The notes below the pieces were generated by a model, which saw only the letters and a program-made list of their open reading frames with translations, did no database searches and had not been told where the DNA came from. This document shows positions 1 through 12,995 of a stretch of 64,000 nt of DNA, in pieces. Each line of letters starts with the position of its first letter. The first letter of the stretch is position 1. A program made the position numbers and the translations under genes. Origin of the DNA: Ceratodon purpureus (taxonomy: Eukaryota; Streptophyta; Bryopsida; Pseudoditrichales; Ditrichaceae); NCBI GenBank assembly GCA_014871385.1, contig CM026422.1, forward strand, positions 26,024,987 to 26,088,986. The letters are read 5' to 3'.

Positions 1-186
1 CATTTAAATACTGGAAAAGGAAATTCAAAACATTTTTGATAGAACCTCACCGAACAAGGACTCAAGTCACGACAACTGATCCTTAGTAACCTCGTCAAGA
101 ATTGTCAGATTCAAATGAAAAAGTTCATGTTCCGAATTGTGAGCTACAGATACTACCTGTTAATTTAGGCTCCCATAATATCCATC

Positions 187-3100
187 TCATTTGTCTGTAC
201 CACGTCCCAATGATGTACATCCAGGTTGGTGACACACAGCCTTAATCTTTCCCAGCACAGCAGGAGACTTGAGAAACAGATTTCCACATTGGCATATCCA
301 TAACAGTGATGTTGAGTTGCATTCCATAACCTCCTCGACCAATAAGGGGGACCCATCTGCACGTCGGTTTAGTGGTGAAAATTGTTCTGCTAACTCCGGC
401 CTCCGAACTAAGATTTGTTGTCCGACACGAGAAGCTCTCCTCATCATCTGCGTATTCAGCACATCCATTTCTAACATAAGACACTATCCGCATCACAATG
501 TAAAGAACGCTGGAAGGACTTGACTGGCAGGTATAGAATCAAGTCAATTTTTGCTACAGCAAAGCAATATTACCCGCTGTTGAATCATTTGTTCCTGACA
601 CAAGAAAAGTGTCCATTTTTTATCTCGTGATAGGTGCTTTCGATTGATAGCAGCAGCCGTCTCCATATCAGCAAGTTCGGCAATATGTGAGGATGATTCC
701 TGCGATTCTGCAATTATCACTCACAACAAGAGGAGATTAAGCTCGCCCTAAAAGTCTGTTCCAATATATTTACCTACTCAAAAGAATTTGAGCTCCTTCA
801 CCTCCTCCAACATATTTCATGTTATATGAATATAAATTTTCCATCAATTATACCCCAATTGCCTGAATGGTTTGACAGATAATCAAATTCTACTACGTTT
901 TTTCAAGATTTGTCTCGTGCGTTACTTGCGATGTTCGATCCTAAAACAAAACTTTCGACAAGCCGCAGAATCAACAGGCAACTCCTGAGTCAGCGGAAAT
1001 ATATAGCTATAAAAAGTCACTTGCGGACAACAAACATAAGATAGAGACACAGAAACTAGTGTTCAAGTAATACCTCGAAGGCTAGCAATTAACTGACCCC
1101 ATTGAAACTTCTCCACTTGTTTCTTTTCAAAGTCCTCAAGTGGAAAATTATAGACTGCGCCTCGTGAGTCTCCTCGCAGCTTGTACGTACACCTGTTTTC
1201 AGAGCCTCCAAAGTCAGCTAAATTAACTTGAGTGATATATCGTCATTCAGATGCCGAAGCTCACTCAATGAACCCATCTCTACCCTGCAACACTAAATTT
1301 CAAATCGAAGAAACATAGACTATATGTAATCGACATGAACGAAGCAGCTTACATGTCAGAGGCGTGAGCGGCCAATTCCGCAGATGCAAATGTGCCAATT
1401 GCGAGGTAGGATCCTCCATAGCGTAGGAAGCTTTGCCACATCCCTGAAACTAACCTCCTGACTCCGTAGTCTGTAAGCAGCAAGAGAACATGACTAACTT
1501 ATATAAAATTTGCTGCTAATGTCCATATCTAACTTCTAGACAAAGAGGTTTTCCTGGGTACAGATTAATTCATATGGTTCTGAACTTACTAACCATCTAG
1601 AACTTTCAAGCATACACCAGAAAAATTCAAATAAAACGAATGGATATAAAAATATTAAAAATGGGACTGAATATGAGATTCAAAGCGGAAAAAACGAAGA
1701 AAACAAAAAAACGAAAATATTTATAAAATACTACAAGAAGACAAGTGCGCAACACGTTCTGTGTTGGTACGGAGAAAGCATAAATTGAACGTGAGGTAGA
1801 GGAGAACTCAGGGCGTACATGAGGGCAGTCTTCGAAGGCCAAATTTTTCGGCAACTGCTACCCACTCTATCGAATCTAAATGTTCCCGTATCTCGGGCGA
1901 TAACTCAGAATACGTCTTTGCTAAGTCTTTATGCAACTTATAAGCGGCTCTGCAAGAGTTGACGTTCAATAAATCAAACACCCCTGCACCATATGTTTGC
2001 AAAGCATCTTCGCACTGTTGCACAAACCAAGCGTTAGACAACAAACTAATAGAAACAACAACCGACTTAACCACCCTGTTTGCCTGATTATATAGTGGAC
2101 TCTATCTGTAGTAGAAAATCATATGCCATCGATTTCCAATACAATATATGTGCATATCGCATGAAAATTTGTGAGGAAACGCTCACATGTCATGAACCTC
2201 AGTTGCCTCAACTTCATTACTTGTAGTCGCCAGGAAAAGTGTGTCGCGCATTGTGCTTTCCACACATACCTCCCACTTCCCCTGTACAAATCGGGCTCCT
2301 CGAGCACCCAGATCAACTTCGGTCCAGTGCCATCACCACATTCTCAATAATGAGTTTTACGAGTAAAAAGCAAATAAATGGCTTGTCAAACTACGAGATA
2401 CAGAGGTGATGCTTTTAGGTCACCGTTCTGAAGAAGGGTTTGGGATTTATAATTAAATTGCAACATGATCAGGACGGTCTGCTAAGCCAGCAAGCTCAGC
2501 ATTCTCAGGATCGAAGAAATATATTGCTCCGACGTCATAAAACAAATACCTGAACTTGGAGGACGAGTAGCCTGATCTGCTAAAGTAGCTCGGACCTCTC
2601 TCAAAGTGAGCTTGGACAGCAGATCCTTCTCATTGTCTGCCAGAAATGTATTCAGCTTGGCACCTTCTCCACATAATTTATATGCAAAACTGAAAGGAAC
2701 CCGCTCAGTATCCAAAAACAATTGCACAAAAACGAAATTTTTTTATTTTTTATTTTTAAAAAGAGTATTAACACTGAGCTATGATCAAATGCCATCTAGT
2801 AGTCCATTGTTCTCTCGGAGAATACCATACATACTATCAATATCATCAACTGCTCTTGAAGGCTGTTTGGAGGCCAGAGAATCATAAATTGATACCCATG
2901 AAAGACTGCATTTTCAACACTGCTCGAATGCACATGAGAGACACAAATTTAAGAGATTAAGGTGGGCTAATGTATTAATAGTATGTGAATCTGAGGTAAT
3001 GTAATACCTGAGGTTACCTCTATGAAACACATTATGGTCTATGCAATACAACTATCTTTGTACAGATTCTAAACAAGTAAAGGTTGTCTTATCCAGGTCC

Positions 3101-5622
3101 TCTTGAAGCGTTCCTTGACTCAGCAAAGAAATACTTCACAAAAAAAGTCTATACCGCTTGTTGTGGAAGGAAATAACAATTTAAATTTAAATAAACAAAC
3201 GTTGTCTGATCTGATCATTGGGTACGGATGCCAACAATAACCACAACAGAATGTTGTGCATGAAAGTTTAGAGCAGAGAGAAAGCCTTACTGTCCTCTGT
3301 GAGAATAGCTGCTAGGCTCAAACCCTCTTTCATAAATTTACAAAGCACATGATATTGGAATTAATAAAATTGCTCCAAGAAACTACACGTTCCCGTTCAA
3401 GTCCTATGACAATACCTGTCATATGTTCTTACAGCAGCATCTACTGAGTTGAATCGCCCCAATTGTATCAAGGTCCCTCGATGCGCATAGTTTGCAGACC
3501 ACTTCCCAGGGGCAACTTCACGAACACCACGATATCCAGTCTTCTCTACAGCAAGTAGTCTGGAAGATCAGAATTGTGTTCTATAAAATGGTCCAAAACA
3601 AAAAAGTCCAGGACAACATATCCTCCACCAAAAATTGAAACCAAACAAGAGACTACAGCTGAAGACGAACACCACAAGACGACACCCACCGCAGAATCTG
3701 CTGGGGCTCACCCTGGGACGCAAATCCCATGATCATTGTTAATCCACAAAAGTAGTAAATGAAGCATAGATGAAGCCTCCAAGACAATTCACAAAACACG
3801 CTCTAGCATACGAACATGGCCGCAAACTCACTAGGTTTACGACGTTCATTGATTTTTAGACCCAGCTTGGAAATCAAAAAATTCCAGTCCATCTGTTTCA
3901 ATTCTGCTGCCGCATCCTCACTAAGATCATAGTTGAGTAGGCCATTACTCCCATGAAGCTTATACTCCACCCTGTAAAAAGCAGAGAGATCATATTTAGT
4001 ACAGTGACAGAAATATACACAAACAAAAGCAATGCTGGCCCCAAAACATTATTCGAAAGGAATACAGGCAATAGGATGATACCATGGACATCAATACTCA
4101 TTAGAATACGGTGTCAATGTTTTACAAATAATTTCTAATATCTACCTCCTATTAAACGAAGTCCACAAAATCATGCACTATACTGTCGGATATAGTCCTG
4201 GACTTGCAGGAATCGAAATTAAATGAGTGGTTCTAATCTCTTCGTAAAGGAATACCATTCTAATGAAAATACTGGCAAATCATGCAAACTCGCGAAATTA
4301 GTAGAAACTTACATGTCATATGCATTGACGGCGTCCATCATCGATGTGAAGTGACCCACGTAACGCTGCTTGCCAATCTTGACAGGAGTGTGCCACATAT
4401 CGTTCTTACAAAGGACTCCATGATAAGTCAGGCCCGCTGTTTTAGAAGTAGAGCACATAAAATTTAAGAAACCCGGAAATATCTCGATTGCAAATCACAA
4501 AGTCAAAATTGCACTACAAACTAAGATCGGACATGATTGTAAGGTGTAGTACAGTTGCAGGTAGCAGGGTGGAATTGAAGTGGTATGATTAGATGTCCGT
4601 CGCAACGTGCAAGTTCTGGGTTCCTTCTTCGAATCTCCATATACCACTCATTTGAAGTGCTTGAGCAAGAAAGACTACCACCCGTTCACTAAATGCGTGG
4701 CACTAAAGCACCAAGAAACCAATATTCAGACAGGGAAAGATGACAACAAGCTCTCGGAGTGGAACTCAAGAAATAATCATCCCTAACCAATCTACCTAAT
4801 TTGTGCGAGCCAAGCCTGGAACTCACTCACATAGTGTCGCCTTTGGCAATCCATTGAGCTGCAGATCCAGAACCAGGTCTTCCCACTCCAGTTCCTTTAC
4901 TTCCTCCTTCTCATTTTCCGAGAGATCAAAATTCGTTACAGCTTCATCTCCATAAAGTTTGTATTGAACTCTACAAATTCGAGAGATTCAACATAAATGT
5001 TCTGTAACTGAGAGACTTGATGCCTCTATCCCGCTTCAACTAGGCAAGCGTAATAGCATTCTCAAGATAAACTTTGTCTTGAAATTCATTTGTGTTGGTG
5101 AAAAGAAGAATGAAAAATGGCGTACATTACACCTGACTTGAGAAACGACAATGACTCACTTGTCATATGCTTTGGCTGCCTGCTCTTCCGACGCAAACAG
5201 AAGTTTAGCTTGACTGCTCCCCGGCTCGATGCAGGCTTCCCAGCGCCCTCGTATTTCACGCAGGCCTATGAACACCACAGTGTCATTAGCTGAACATGAC
5301 AGAGCTGAAGTGCGGAACCACAAGTATCGAGGAACGTGGAGAAGGCAGCAGAAGTAAAAGAATTGAGACCTTTGAAGCGTGAGTAGGGGGGAGCAGCAGG
5401 AATGGGCGAATGTGCGTGGGCGCTGCGAGTGGGAATGGGGGTGGGGGTGGTAGCGAGGTGGGGGTGGCAGCGGGAGAGGAAGACAGTGGGGAGGGGGTGA
5501 AGGTGAAGGTGAAGGTGAAGGTGAAGGTGAAGGTGAGTGGGAGGGGGAGTGGGAGTGGGAAGGGGGCCAAAGGAGGGCAGGGAGGTAGCCCTGCTGAAGC
5601 AAAGCGAGTCCAGGGAGACCAT
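187..5622 (-). CDS. Penta-AP2-like repeat protein with C-terminal Cys motif (13 exons)
   Basis: The spliced model is 653 aa. Exons: 5370-5622, 5160-5265, 4831-4970, 4313-4436, 3832-3971, 3416-3545, 2550-2689, 2187-2316, 1819-1949, 1353-1470, 1074-1192, 574-707, 187-483. The ATG at 5622 lies in a good context (CCACCATGG), and the stop is TGA at 187-189. Five AP2/ERF-like units follow at about residues 80-166, 167-254, 255-344, 345-431 and 432-510. Recognisable AP2 starts are FKGLREIRGRW, YHGVLCKNDMW, GYRGVREVAPGKW and YYGVRRLVSGMW. Each unit then reads A-x-D and (A/Q/E/T)YKL-x-G. Within each repeat an intron falls right after the AYD-type motif in phase 2, and introns between repeats are in phase 1. 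The tail (511-653) has CQCG and CHQPGC, possibly a zinc-binding cluster. Residues 1-80 are Pro/His/Leu-rich and may include a transit peptide. AP2 folds usually bind DNA, but repeat 4 is degenerate, so function is unknown. I recognise no named orthologue. The exon 1 donor (GTCTCA) and the exon 8 acceptor are weak. Confidence 0.8.
5496..5536. repeat. Hexamer microsatellite (GGTGAA)n inside coding exon 1
   Basis: About six to seven copies of GGTGAA on the plus strand. On the minus strand it is translated as alternating His-Leu in the N-terminal region of the AP2-repeat protein. Unit number could vary between individuals without breaking the frame. Confidence 0.85.
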
Positions 5623-5630
5623 GGTGGAGC

Positions 5631-5690
5631 CTGGGAGGGGAGGGGAGGGAGGGGAGGGGAGGGAGGGGAGGGGAGGGAGGGCGAGCGAGA
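5631..5690. repeat. GGGAG/GGGGA purine minisatellite
   Basis: Irregular GGGAG/GGGGA repeats start just upstream of the start codon of the AP2-repeat gene. The region is G-rich on the plus strand. It probably lies in the 5' leader or promoter. Confidence 0.8.
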
Positions 5691-5771
5691 GAGTGTGAGA
5701 GATGCTGAGTTAGGGTAAGTTGTGCAGAGACGGGGTGGAGCGGGGTGGAGTGGACACAAGAACGAGAGACA

Positions 5772-5773
<2 letters not shown>

Positions 5774-5806
<33 letters not shown>
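5774..5806. repeat. (CA)n dinucleotide microsatellite
   Basis: About sixteen CA units, roughly 150 bp upstream of the AP2-repeat gene's ATG. Open frames that run through it are repeat artefacts. Confidence 0.9.
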
Positions 5807-5807
<1 letters not shown>

Positions 5808-5809
5808 GC

Positions 5810-7615
5810 TAAGTTACAGCTACAGCCTACAGCTGCCGGGATGGATGGATGCCTGGCTGCATTCCATGTCACTCTCTCATTCCATGCAAGCAACTCCATC
5901 CACTTTTGCCCTAACTCAACTCCACCTCTTCATGGCCCTGGAAACCTCCCTCACCAACGGCAGGACACTTTTTCAGACTATCTCAATCATCCATTCAGGA
6001 TACACTACTATCATCAGTGGAACTTAATATTACACCGTCATCTTTTCACATGTACAAATCTAATCATTCATTCAGATGGCCTCCAAACTTCATTCACTCC
6101 CAATCTTACACAAAAAATTTGCATTCTTTTTAAAACTAACTTCCAATTTGTAAAAACTATCACTCTACCAATGATTCATCTATACATAGTGTAAATAGCT
6201 TAAGTTATTAAAATAACGTACATTTACCTTATTGAATAACTTTCTTATAAGTATGAAAATGGGCTCATTTCTCCTAATTTAAAAATATGTAATTAATATA
6301 CAAAGACTAGAAATACTAAATTATGCTATGGTCATTGAAGATTAGGATGTTAGAAAAAAAAACTTAACATCCACATTCATTTATGTTGAAATCTAACTTC
6401 AACTTTACCATAATATTCACTACAACGTTGGCTTGTTTTTCCTAATTATAAATGGATTTTTTTGAAGAATGCTAAATCTCTTTAGAAAATGTTCAACTTA
6501 TAGTAGCAAAGGTAGGTGCATTTGTAGGGAAAGAAGCAAAATTATAAGCGGGGCAATTTTATTTTATTGAAAATATAGGGAGAAATAATGGCATTCAATC
6601 AAGGCATGATGTAGCAAAATTTTGGAATTAGTAGTATGTAAATAAAAAGCATGCACTAGGTACAATCAAGAAGTAAACTTGCGTCCAAGATGAGTACAAA
6701 GTGAAAGCTCAAATTTTGTGTACGAATGGTATATTTTGGTAGATATAATTCTCTTTGCATTTTAAGACACTTCAACTAAGCTTATCAAATTTCAAGTTCA
6801 AAATAAATAAATTCTATTCTTGAGGAATTTTTAGAAATAATTTATATGGTTTCATATGGTATTTTTTTTGCAAACAATTGGCATTGATTTTTTAAATTTT
6901 GAATGTGGATGTATGTAGGGAATATCTATATGCACATCTTTTTCCTTTACAAGTGTCTCCAAAAAAGTTTTACAATTCCTTCTATAATTTTTAAAATATG
7001 AACGTGATAAAGCCCAATTGCTATAACAATAAATATAGTTTTCTTACAATTAGATTTTGGCATTTCCCCTTCATGTGGTAACTAAGTTTATATACTTGTA
7101 CTTGATGGTACAATTTCTTTGCCAAAATTTGATTAAAATAGAAGGATATATATTTTACAAATTTTGGTCATATAAGAACTTATGTTGAATTCTTACTACA
7201 AGCTCATTATTGTTATTTAATGAGATGTTTTTTAATATGAAAGATGTGTGCAAAAATGTTCTCTACATATGTATGCATTTGAATAAGAAAAATTCATCAC
7301 CAATTGGTTGCAATATATCATTATGTAAAACCATGAAAATTGACTTTAAAAAATCACCGAACACAGAATTCTACACTATTGAAATTTGGAATGCATGACT
7401 AGAAGTGAGTAAGAGTGCAATAACATTTTTCTCAAATAGATTATTTGCATTCATCTTGGACCCCACTGTACAAGCACAAGCAGCGAATGCTGGAAGCTCC
7501 TGCTTCTTACAGTGTAAACGACCACAGGATTGCATGAACACAACGGCAGAATTACACAGATGGACATGGATAACGCCACTTCAATTGCTAACAGCCAGGC
7601 AGCAAAGTGACATCT
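5810..7615. other. AT-rich intergenic region, no gene seen
   Basis: This separates the 5' end of the AP2-repeat gene from the 3' end of the RBM26/27-like gene. Only short chance frames are present. I see no RNA gene, no inverted-repeat element and no protein similarity. Confidence 0.6.
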
Positions 7616-10600
7616 TCATTTTACTGCCAAAAATAAGCTCTGATGACTGCACATAATGTTGATGATGAGCTCTACATCTGGTTTACTCTTTGCCAATTGA
7701 AAGTCCTAAAAAAGTAGAAACCAAAATGCTTACAAATTACAGAGTCTAAACTGCACTAAATGTCTACGATGACCTCGATTCTAATGAGGCATTCAAATGT
7801 TTCCCAGCGCAAAGTGGGATTCCAGAAACATTCCGAACTATTTTGACAGGTGCAAGTATGCTTGTTACATCTCAGGTGTCGGCTCTTTATGGCGTTACAC
7901 TACCTGAGTGGGACTTTGAAGAGCTTCATCTGTTGTATTTGCCTTACTTTCTATGTGATGCTGCTCCTCCACAGATACTTCTTCCGTAACTTCGTTAGCA
8001 TCAACTCTACTATTTATCTCATGGTCTGTCACAACGGCCTTGTTAGAAGGTACAGAACTTTCTGAAGGTCGATTGGTTGAGGAAGAGGAGACCCAAGCCA
8101 GATTTAAAGACTGGCCATGAAACCACCTACCCTGGGTCATAGCTCTTTCTGCACTTCGTCGAGTAGTATAACTTACCCTTATAGGGTTGTTCGTATTCAA
8201 TGGCTGTCCTAAGTCCATTTTGTGGCCATCTACATCCTCAACTTCCACGCTTGATAACTCACCAAATACTGCAAAATGTTCTCTTACAACTGCAACCTGT
8301 TCACATAAAAAGCATAAATCTTTAAACTCGGAAAAAATTATCAGTTTTCCACCTCATCAACTTGAGCATAAACCGTAACGTCATCCCGCTTATGCTGCGC
8401 TCACGCCGACATCTATTTCTTGCTAACTTCAACAAATCGAAAAGAAAGAACAAACTTACATCAGAGATAGTGGCTGGAAGGGGAGGCAGAACTCTAAAAG
8501 TAGTTGTGCGGTTATCAAGTTTAAATCGTGCAGGACCCCAAGCAGCTGTTGGGTGTCCTGCAGACACTCCAGAAGTTGTCCTAGGGCGAGGAGACCTTGT
8601 AGGCTTCAACGACACCTGTTGCACTCCCACCTGCGCAGCTTCGCTTGAACTGGTCTTTCTAAGGCCAGAACTAGCTGGAGAATTGCTGATGACGGTCTCT
8701 TTCGGGACTCTGACGTCGCCAGCATTATTCACTTTCTGTCGCTTACTAGCAAGCTCTACTACGTGATCTTCAGTTCCAGCAACTCCCTGAAGTCAATTCC
8801 AGAAATTCAGACACACAAACAAACAAAGCCATAACACCACCGAGCGTCCTACCTTCAAATCCTTAACAATAAAATCCAGCTAACACTGCTTGGAAACTGA
8901 AACTCTAACAAAGTCCACTTCCATTGAAAATCCACAAGATACCTAATAATCTCTCGTAACGAGACGCAACATGTGGAGGGTGGTCCACAAACGGGTTAAA
9001 CGCATATCGAAATAAAAAGAGATCCCACCATAATGACTAAGGTGCACGCGCACGATTTACCTGGCTAGCAAGCTTGTCAAGCTTCCGCCGGAAGTCGTCA
9101 CGTTTCTGAGCAAGAGCCTCTTGTTTTTGACGAATCTTCTCGCGCATAAGCTCAAGTTCTTCCTGCTTCTTTGATGCCATTGCTACTGGAGTAGGCAAGG
9201 GCGACGCAGGATCGTTTGAGGTAGTGGCTTTGTTGCTACCTTCTGTAATTGAAGGTCCTGACATGCTGGCAACCACTCCATTCAGACCAGTAAAACCCAG
9301 CTTTCCCCTACCCTTTACAAACTGTGCAGGATGACCACCCGTAGGCTCAGAGCCAGTGGTTGGCGACTGGCCAGTAAAAGAGGTGGAAGCGCCATTGTCA
9401 CTAGTGATACTATCCCGATTAGCCCATGAGAGCCGTATAAAGCGATTTCCCATTACAGCATCAGGGGAAGCCAGTGCTGATTCCGCTTCCTCGCGAGTAG
9501 CAAACTGAACAAAGGCTCTGTCACTGTGAGGCGGAATTCGGACATCCACAACACGCCCAAACTTTTCGAAATGCATGAGCAAGACTTCTGCACGATTTGA
9601 ATTGGGGGGTATACAGCTCACATAGAGTGTGCACTGAGCACGTTCTACACTGCGACCAGAAGCACGTAGCCCCGAGTTGGTCCCCTCTTTCGGGCGGTTG
9701 AATGGAGGACCTACCTCTGCCCACCCGGCAGCACCCCGTCCTCGTCCAGGATTTGCACTCATAATGGTGGCTCCATTGTCAGATTCACGGTCCCCCCATC
9801 TTCCTTGCTGCCACGAAACTCCTCTGCCCTGGCCCCGCTGTTCCTCTAGCTTCACCTCTAAAATTCCAGCACTTACGTCTACAGGTCCAATACGATCCCA
9901 TACAGTGGACCCTGCATCCACACCATGCAAACCGCTACTGTTTGTACCTCTACTACCACCATCATTTCCTCGCACATCCGGGTTCTTCTTGACTTCTACT
10001 TTCTCTTTTTCCACCTCGGTTTGTTCCGTCTGAAACGATGACAGCTTCCTAATCCTTCCCGTTGCCTCAGGTCTATCTTTATTCCAAAGAGGTTGATCAG
10101 GATCATACAAGTCGGGTTCTGCACCAGACGCTTGGCCATTCAACATAATTGGGACTTCCAGTGGGGGAACGCTTGGCTCCCGGCTACCTCGATTCCCCCG
10201 AGAACTTGAAGGTGCGACAGTAGGTAAAATAGAATTAGAGGCTGCCATTTGGCCAGGGGCCACAATCATACCTCGGCCGTTTGGAAGGTTCACAGGTAGG
10301 TTAAACTTGGAGAGGCTCTGCAGAGTGAGCCACAATTAGAACATCGGGTTGAAAGAAGGAAAATAACCCATTCTACTGAGCATAGACAACTGAGCTCCTT
10401 TCCTATAATTCTAGATGAGCACACCATAATACTCATAGTCGGCAACATAGCACTAAAACGCACAGCATGTTGCAGGTAAACATCTATTAAAACGAGAATT
10501 AAACAAACAGAACCTACTAAAGTTCCACCCTGTATGCTTCCGGACAATGCTAAAAGAAAACCAAACCAAAGATATGATAGGCACTATGCGTCTAACTACG

Positions 10601-12670
10601 CTATAGGAGTGATGCTGTATTATACCTGTACATCCTCGACAACAATGTGAGACCCGTGATCCATGGGACACAGATCTCCTCGCAGACAGAACCCTCGTTC
10701 TTCAAAATCCAAACACCTCGGTCGAACGGGTCCTAAGCCCATTCCCATACCTAGGTTCATAACCCCAGGCGGCCCTCGCCCAGCATGCGCGTGCTCTAAT
10801 GAACCAGCTCCCATACCACCCATGTGTCCGAACCCCCCTGGCCACCCTGCCCCACGGCCACCCAGGCCCCTCCCATTTGGGAAAAAACCTGCATTCGGAG
10901 GCAACAAAGGCGGTGCATCACCAAAAGGGGGCGGCATAGGACCAACCCAATTCCCAACCCCTCTGCCACGACCCATGCGTACGCTATCGAGCCGTAGGTT
11001 TGGTGCATCCCCTCGAAACGGAGGACCACCGCCACGCAGTAGACCTCGTTCTGACTGGTCTCCATTGCTGAATCGACCTCCTCCATCACGGCCTAATCGT
11101 CTTTCAAACTTTGAGGGTCTTTCGCGGTCAAATTGACCAACTCCTCTCCCATGCTCACCAGCTTGACGTTTGAGGTCGTTCGAGCCACCTCCATTGTAAC
11201 GAGAAACATTATGTTCGTCGACTCGATCTGTAGATCTTGATCGAGAGACTCGTCGTCGATGCTTGTGGTTGCGGTCATCATCACTACTCTCTTCTTCCTC
11301 CAATTCGTCCTCCCAGTCCTGCACGCCAGCACTCGGCAGTCTCTCCAAATGAGATGGTGATATCCTAGTATCCACCGCACCAGCAACAGTCTCTATGTTG
11401 TCCAGAGACTTGGCACCCTCTAAGTCTTCCATACTTGAGGGAATTCTTCCGTCGTCAAGAGCATTAAAGAGATTTACAACAAACGAGTTTGTTCCTGCAC
11501 CCACGGCTGGTACGAGATGATCAGTAAAAATTCCCTCTTCAAGCAGTACCAACCATCAGTATGTCAACAAATAGAGCGATCCTTGTCCGAACTTTACAGA
11601 CCGTGAACTCTATGAAGAAGCTCAACCATGAGGAGGAGATAGCTTGTCAGGCAACGCAGATTCAACTGCAGACCATGAACTGACCTACTCCAAGAAAGTC
11701 GTACAGCTGATCCACGCACAATGTCTGGAGTTCTTTCTTGGACCTATGGTTCTTTAATAATGCCGCAACATAGTCAGCAAGCAAAGTAGGATCTGCTTCG
11801 GTCCTGGACACCGTATTAAAGGTTGGATTCAGTCGTTTGAACATTCGTGAGGAAATTTTGAATGTTCACAAATGACATCCAGCAATAATAAGTCTCTAGA
11901 CACATTAACTGCTAATAAATTTCTTGATAAAAATGTTACACCAATCTACTCGACTTTAACTGTACACCAACATTACAAAATTGCCATTTACCTCCTGCTT
12001 CTCAGTGTATTATAATGTAGCATGATCGGGTTGATATAGTTAAGGGATCAAACCTCTAAGTATATCCAGCAACCATGCGCTCAGCCTTACAATATGCTAT
12101 ACGACCGCTCTCGTTCGGTTGTCTACGGATCGAAAGCAGTCATAATCGTTTGCACGTTTGTCTAGCGTACCCTATTACATACTGATTGCATTGCATCCTG
12201 TGCGTCAAGTGAAATTCATATCCGAATTTCTGCGGTTCAAGAAGTAATCGGCCTGGTGTGATAGACCAACTCACAGGAAACCAGCATGTACGTACGAACC
12301 TACAACCGTTCGCGTATGTGCACGGAAAATATCTTAATCATGCGAGGTGCGTCCAGATAGAAGGCGTGAAGCAGGAACTACTGATGTCTCGTGACTTAAA
12401 ATTTAATTACCAAAAAATTGCCCGCCCGTATGTGCCCTCCCAACTGCAGACACAGTATCCGGAGTGAGAAAACAAAAATAGCCAGTGGCACACCCTGCCG
12501 ATAGCTGTCCTGGAGAATTGAACTTGTGTGACCCCTGAGATGCCTCGAGAGCGAGCGAGGAGAGGAAGCACTCGAAGGAGAAGAAACAGTAAGGAAGGAT
12601 AAAAAGGTACTCACAATGGTTTGAGGTGTTGGATCAAGTAGTGATTGAGAGGCGTGTCGTCAATCTTCAT
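7616..12670 (-). CDS. RBM26/RBM27-type CCCH and RRM RNA-binding protein
   Basis: The model has seven exons and 1050 aa: 12615-12670, 11685-11803, 10626-11536, 9061-10317, 8460-8786, 7904-8296 and 7616-7705. All joins keep frame. Domains: a PWI-like N-terminus (ADPTLLADYVAALLK, YDFLG, then FVVNLFNAL in exon 3), an RS/RG-rich stretch, a CCCH finger at about 332-351 with C-x8-C-x5-C-x3-H spacing, RRM1 at about 590-665 (LYVSCIPP, RAFVQF), a charged coiled coil at about 741-781, and RRM2 at about 875-960 split over exons 5 and 6. This order matches animal RBM26/27 and the plant CCCH/RRM proteins of the C3H41 type. Animal members work with the nuclear exosome targeting (PAXT) machinery in RNA decay; a similar nuclear role here is inference. 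The last exon (29 aa after a TTTTTTAG acceptor) is tentative; translation might instead end differently. Confidence 0.85.
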
Positions 12671-12859
12671 GCTGGTTTCCTCGCGGCCCCTAAAGAAGCT
12701 TGGTTGTGACAATCCCCATGGGAGAGGCAACGACGACGCTAGCCAGACGCCAAGCCATAAATGTCGCGAGAAGCCGGCATGGCGGCAACAGAAAAGGAAG
12801 GAGAGACAGGGAGGGAAGGGACAAGAAAAGACAGGCGACAATCAGAGCAGCGGAACAAA

Positions 12860-12995
12860 CGCAGGAATGAAGGGGGAGGGAGGGAGGGAGGGAGGGAGAG
12901 AGGGGGAACGGGGGTGGGGGGCAGGGAGTGGGAAGCGGTTAGAGAGGGAGGGGGAGGGATGGAATCATGGGGGGGAGGGGGGGGGGGGGAGGTTG
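12860..12995. repeat. Purine-rich GGGAG repeats and G tract upstream of the RBM26/27-like gene
   Basis: GGGAG-type repeats lead into a G-rich tract near 12969-12992. It lies about 190-325 bp upstream of the start codon and resembles the purine tract upstream of the AP2-repeat gene. Long open frames on either strand here are compositional. Confidence 0.75.

Noticed and set aside
5286-5899. Long open frames through the (CA)n, GGGAG and GGTGAA tracts on both strands
   Set aside because: They are compositional. Only the frame from ATG 5622 connects in phase to the first AP2 unit.
10663-11136. Plus-strand Pro/Arg-rich frame
   Set aside because: Antisense shadow of the RG-rich and CCCH exon of the RBM26/27-like gene.
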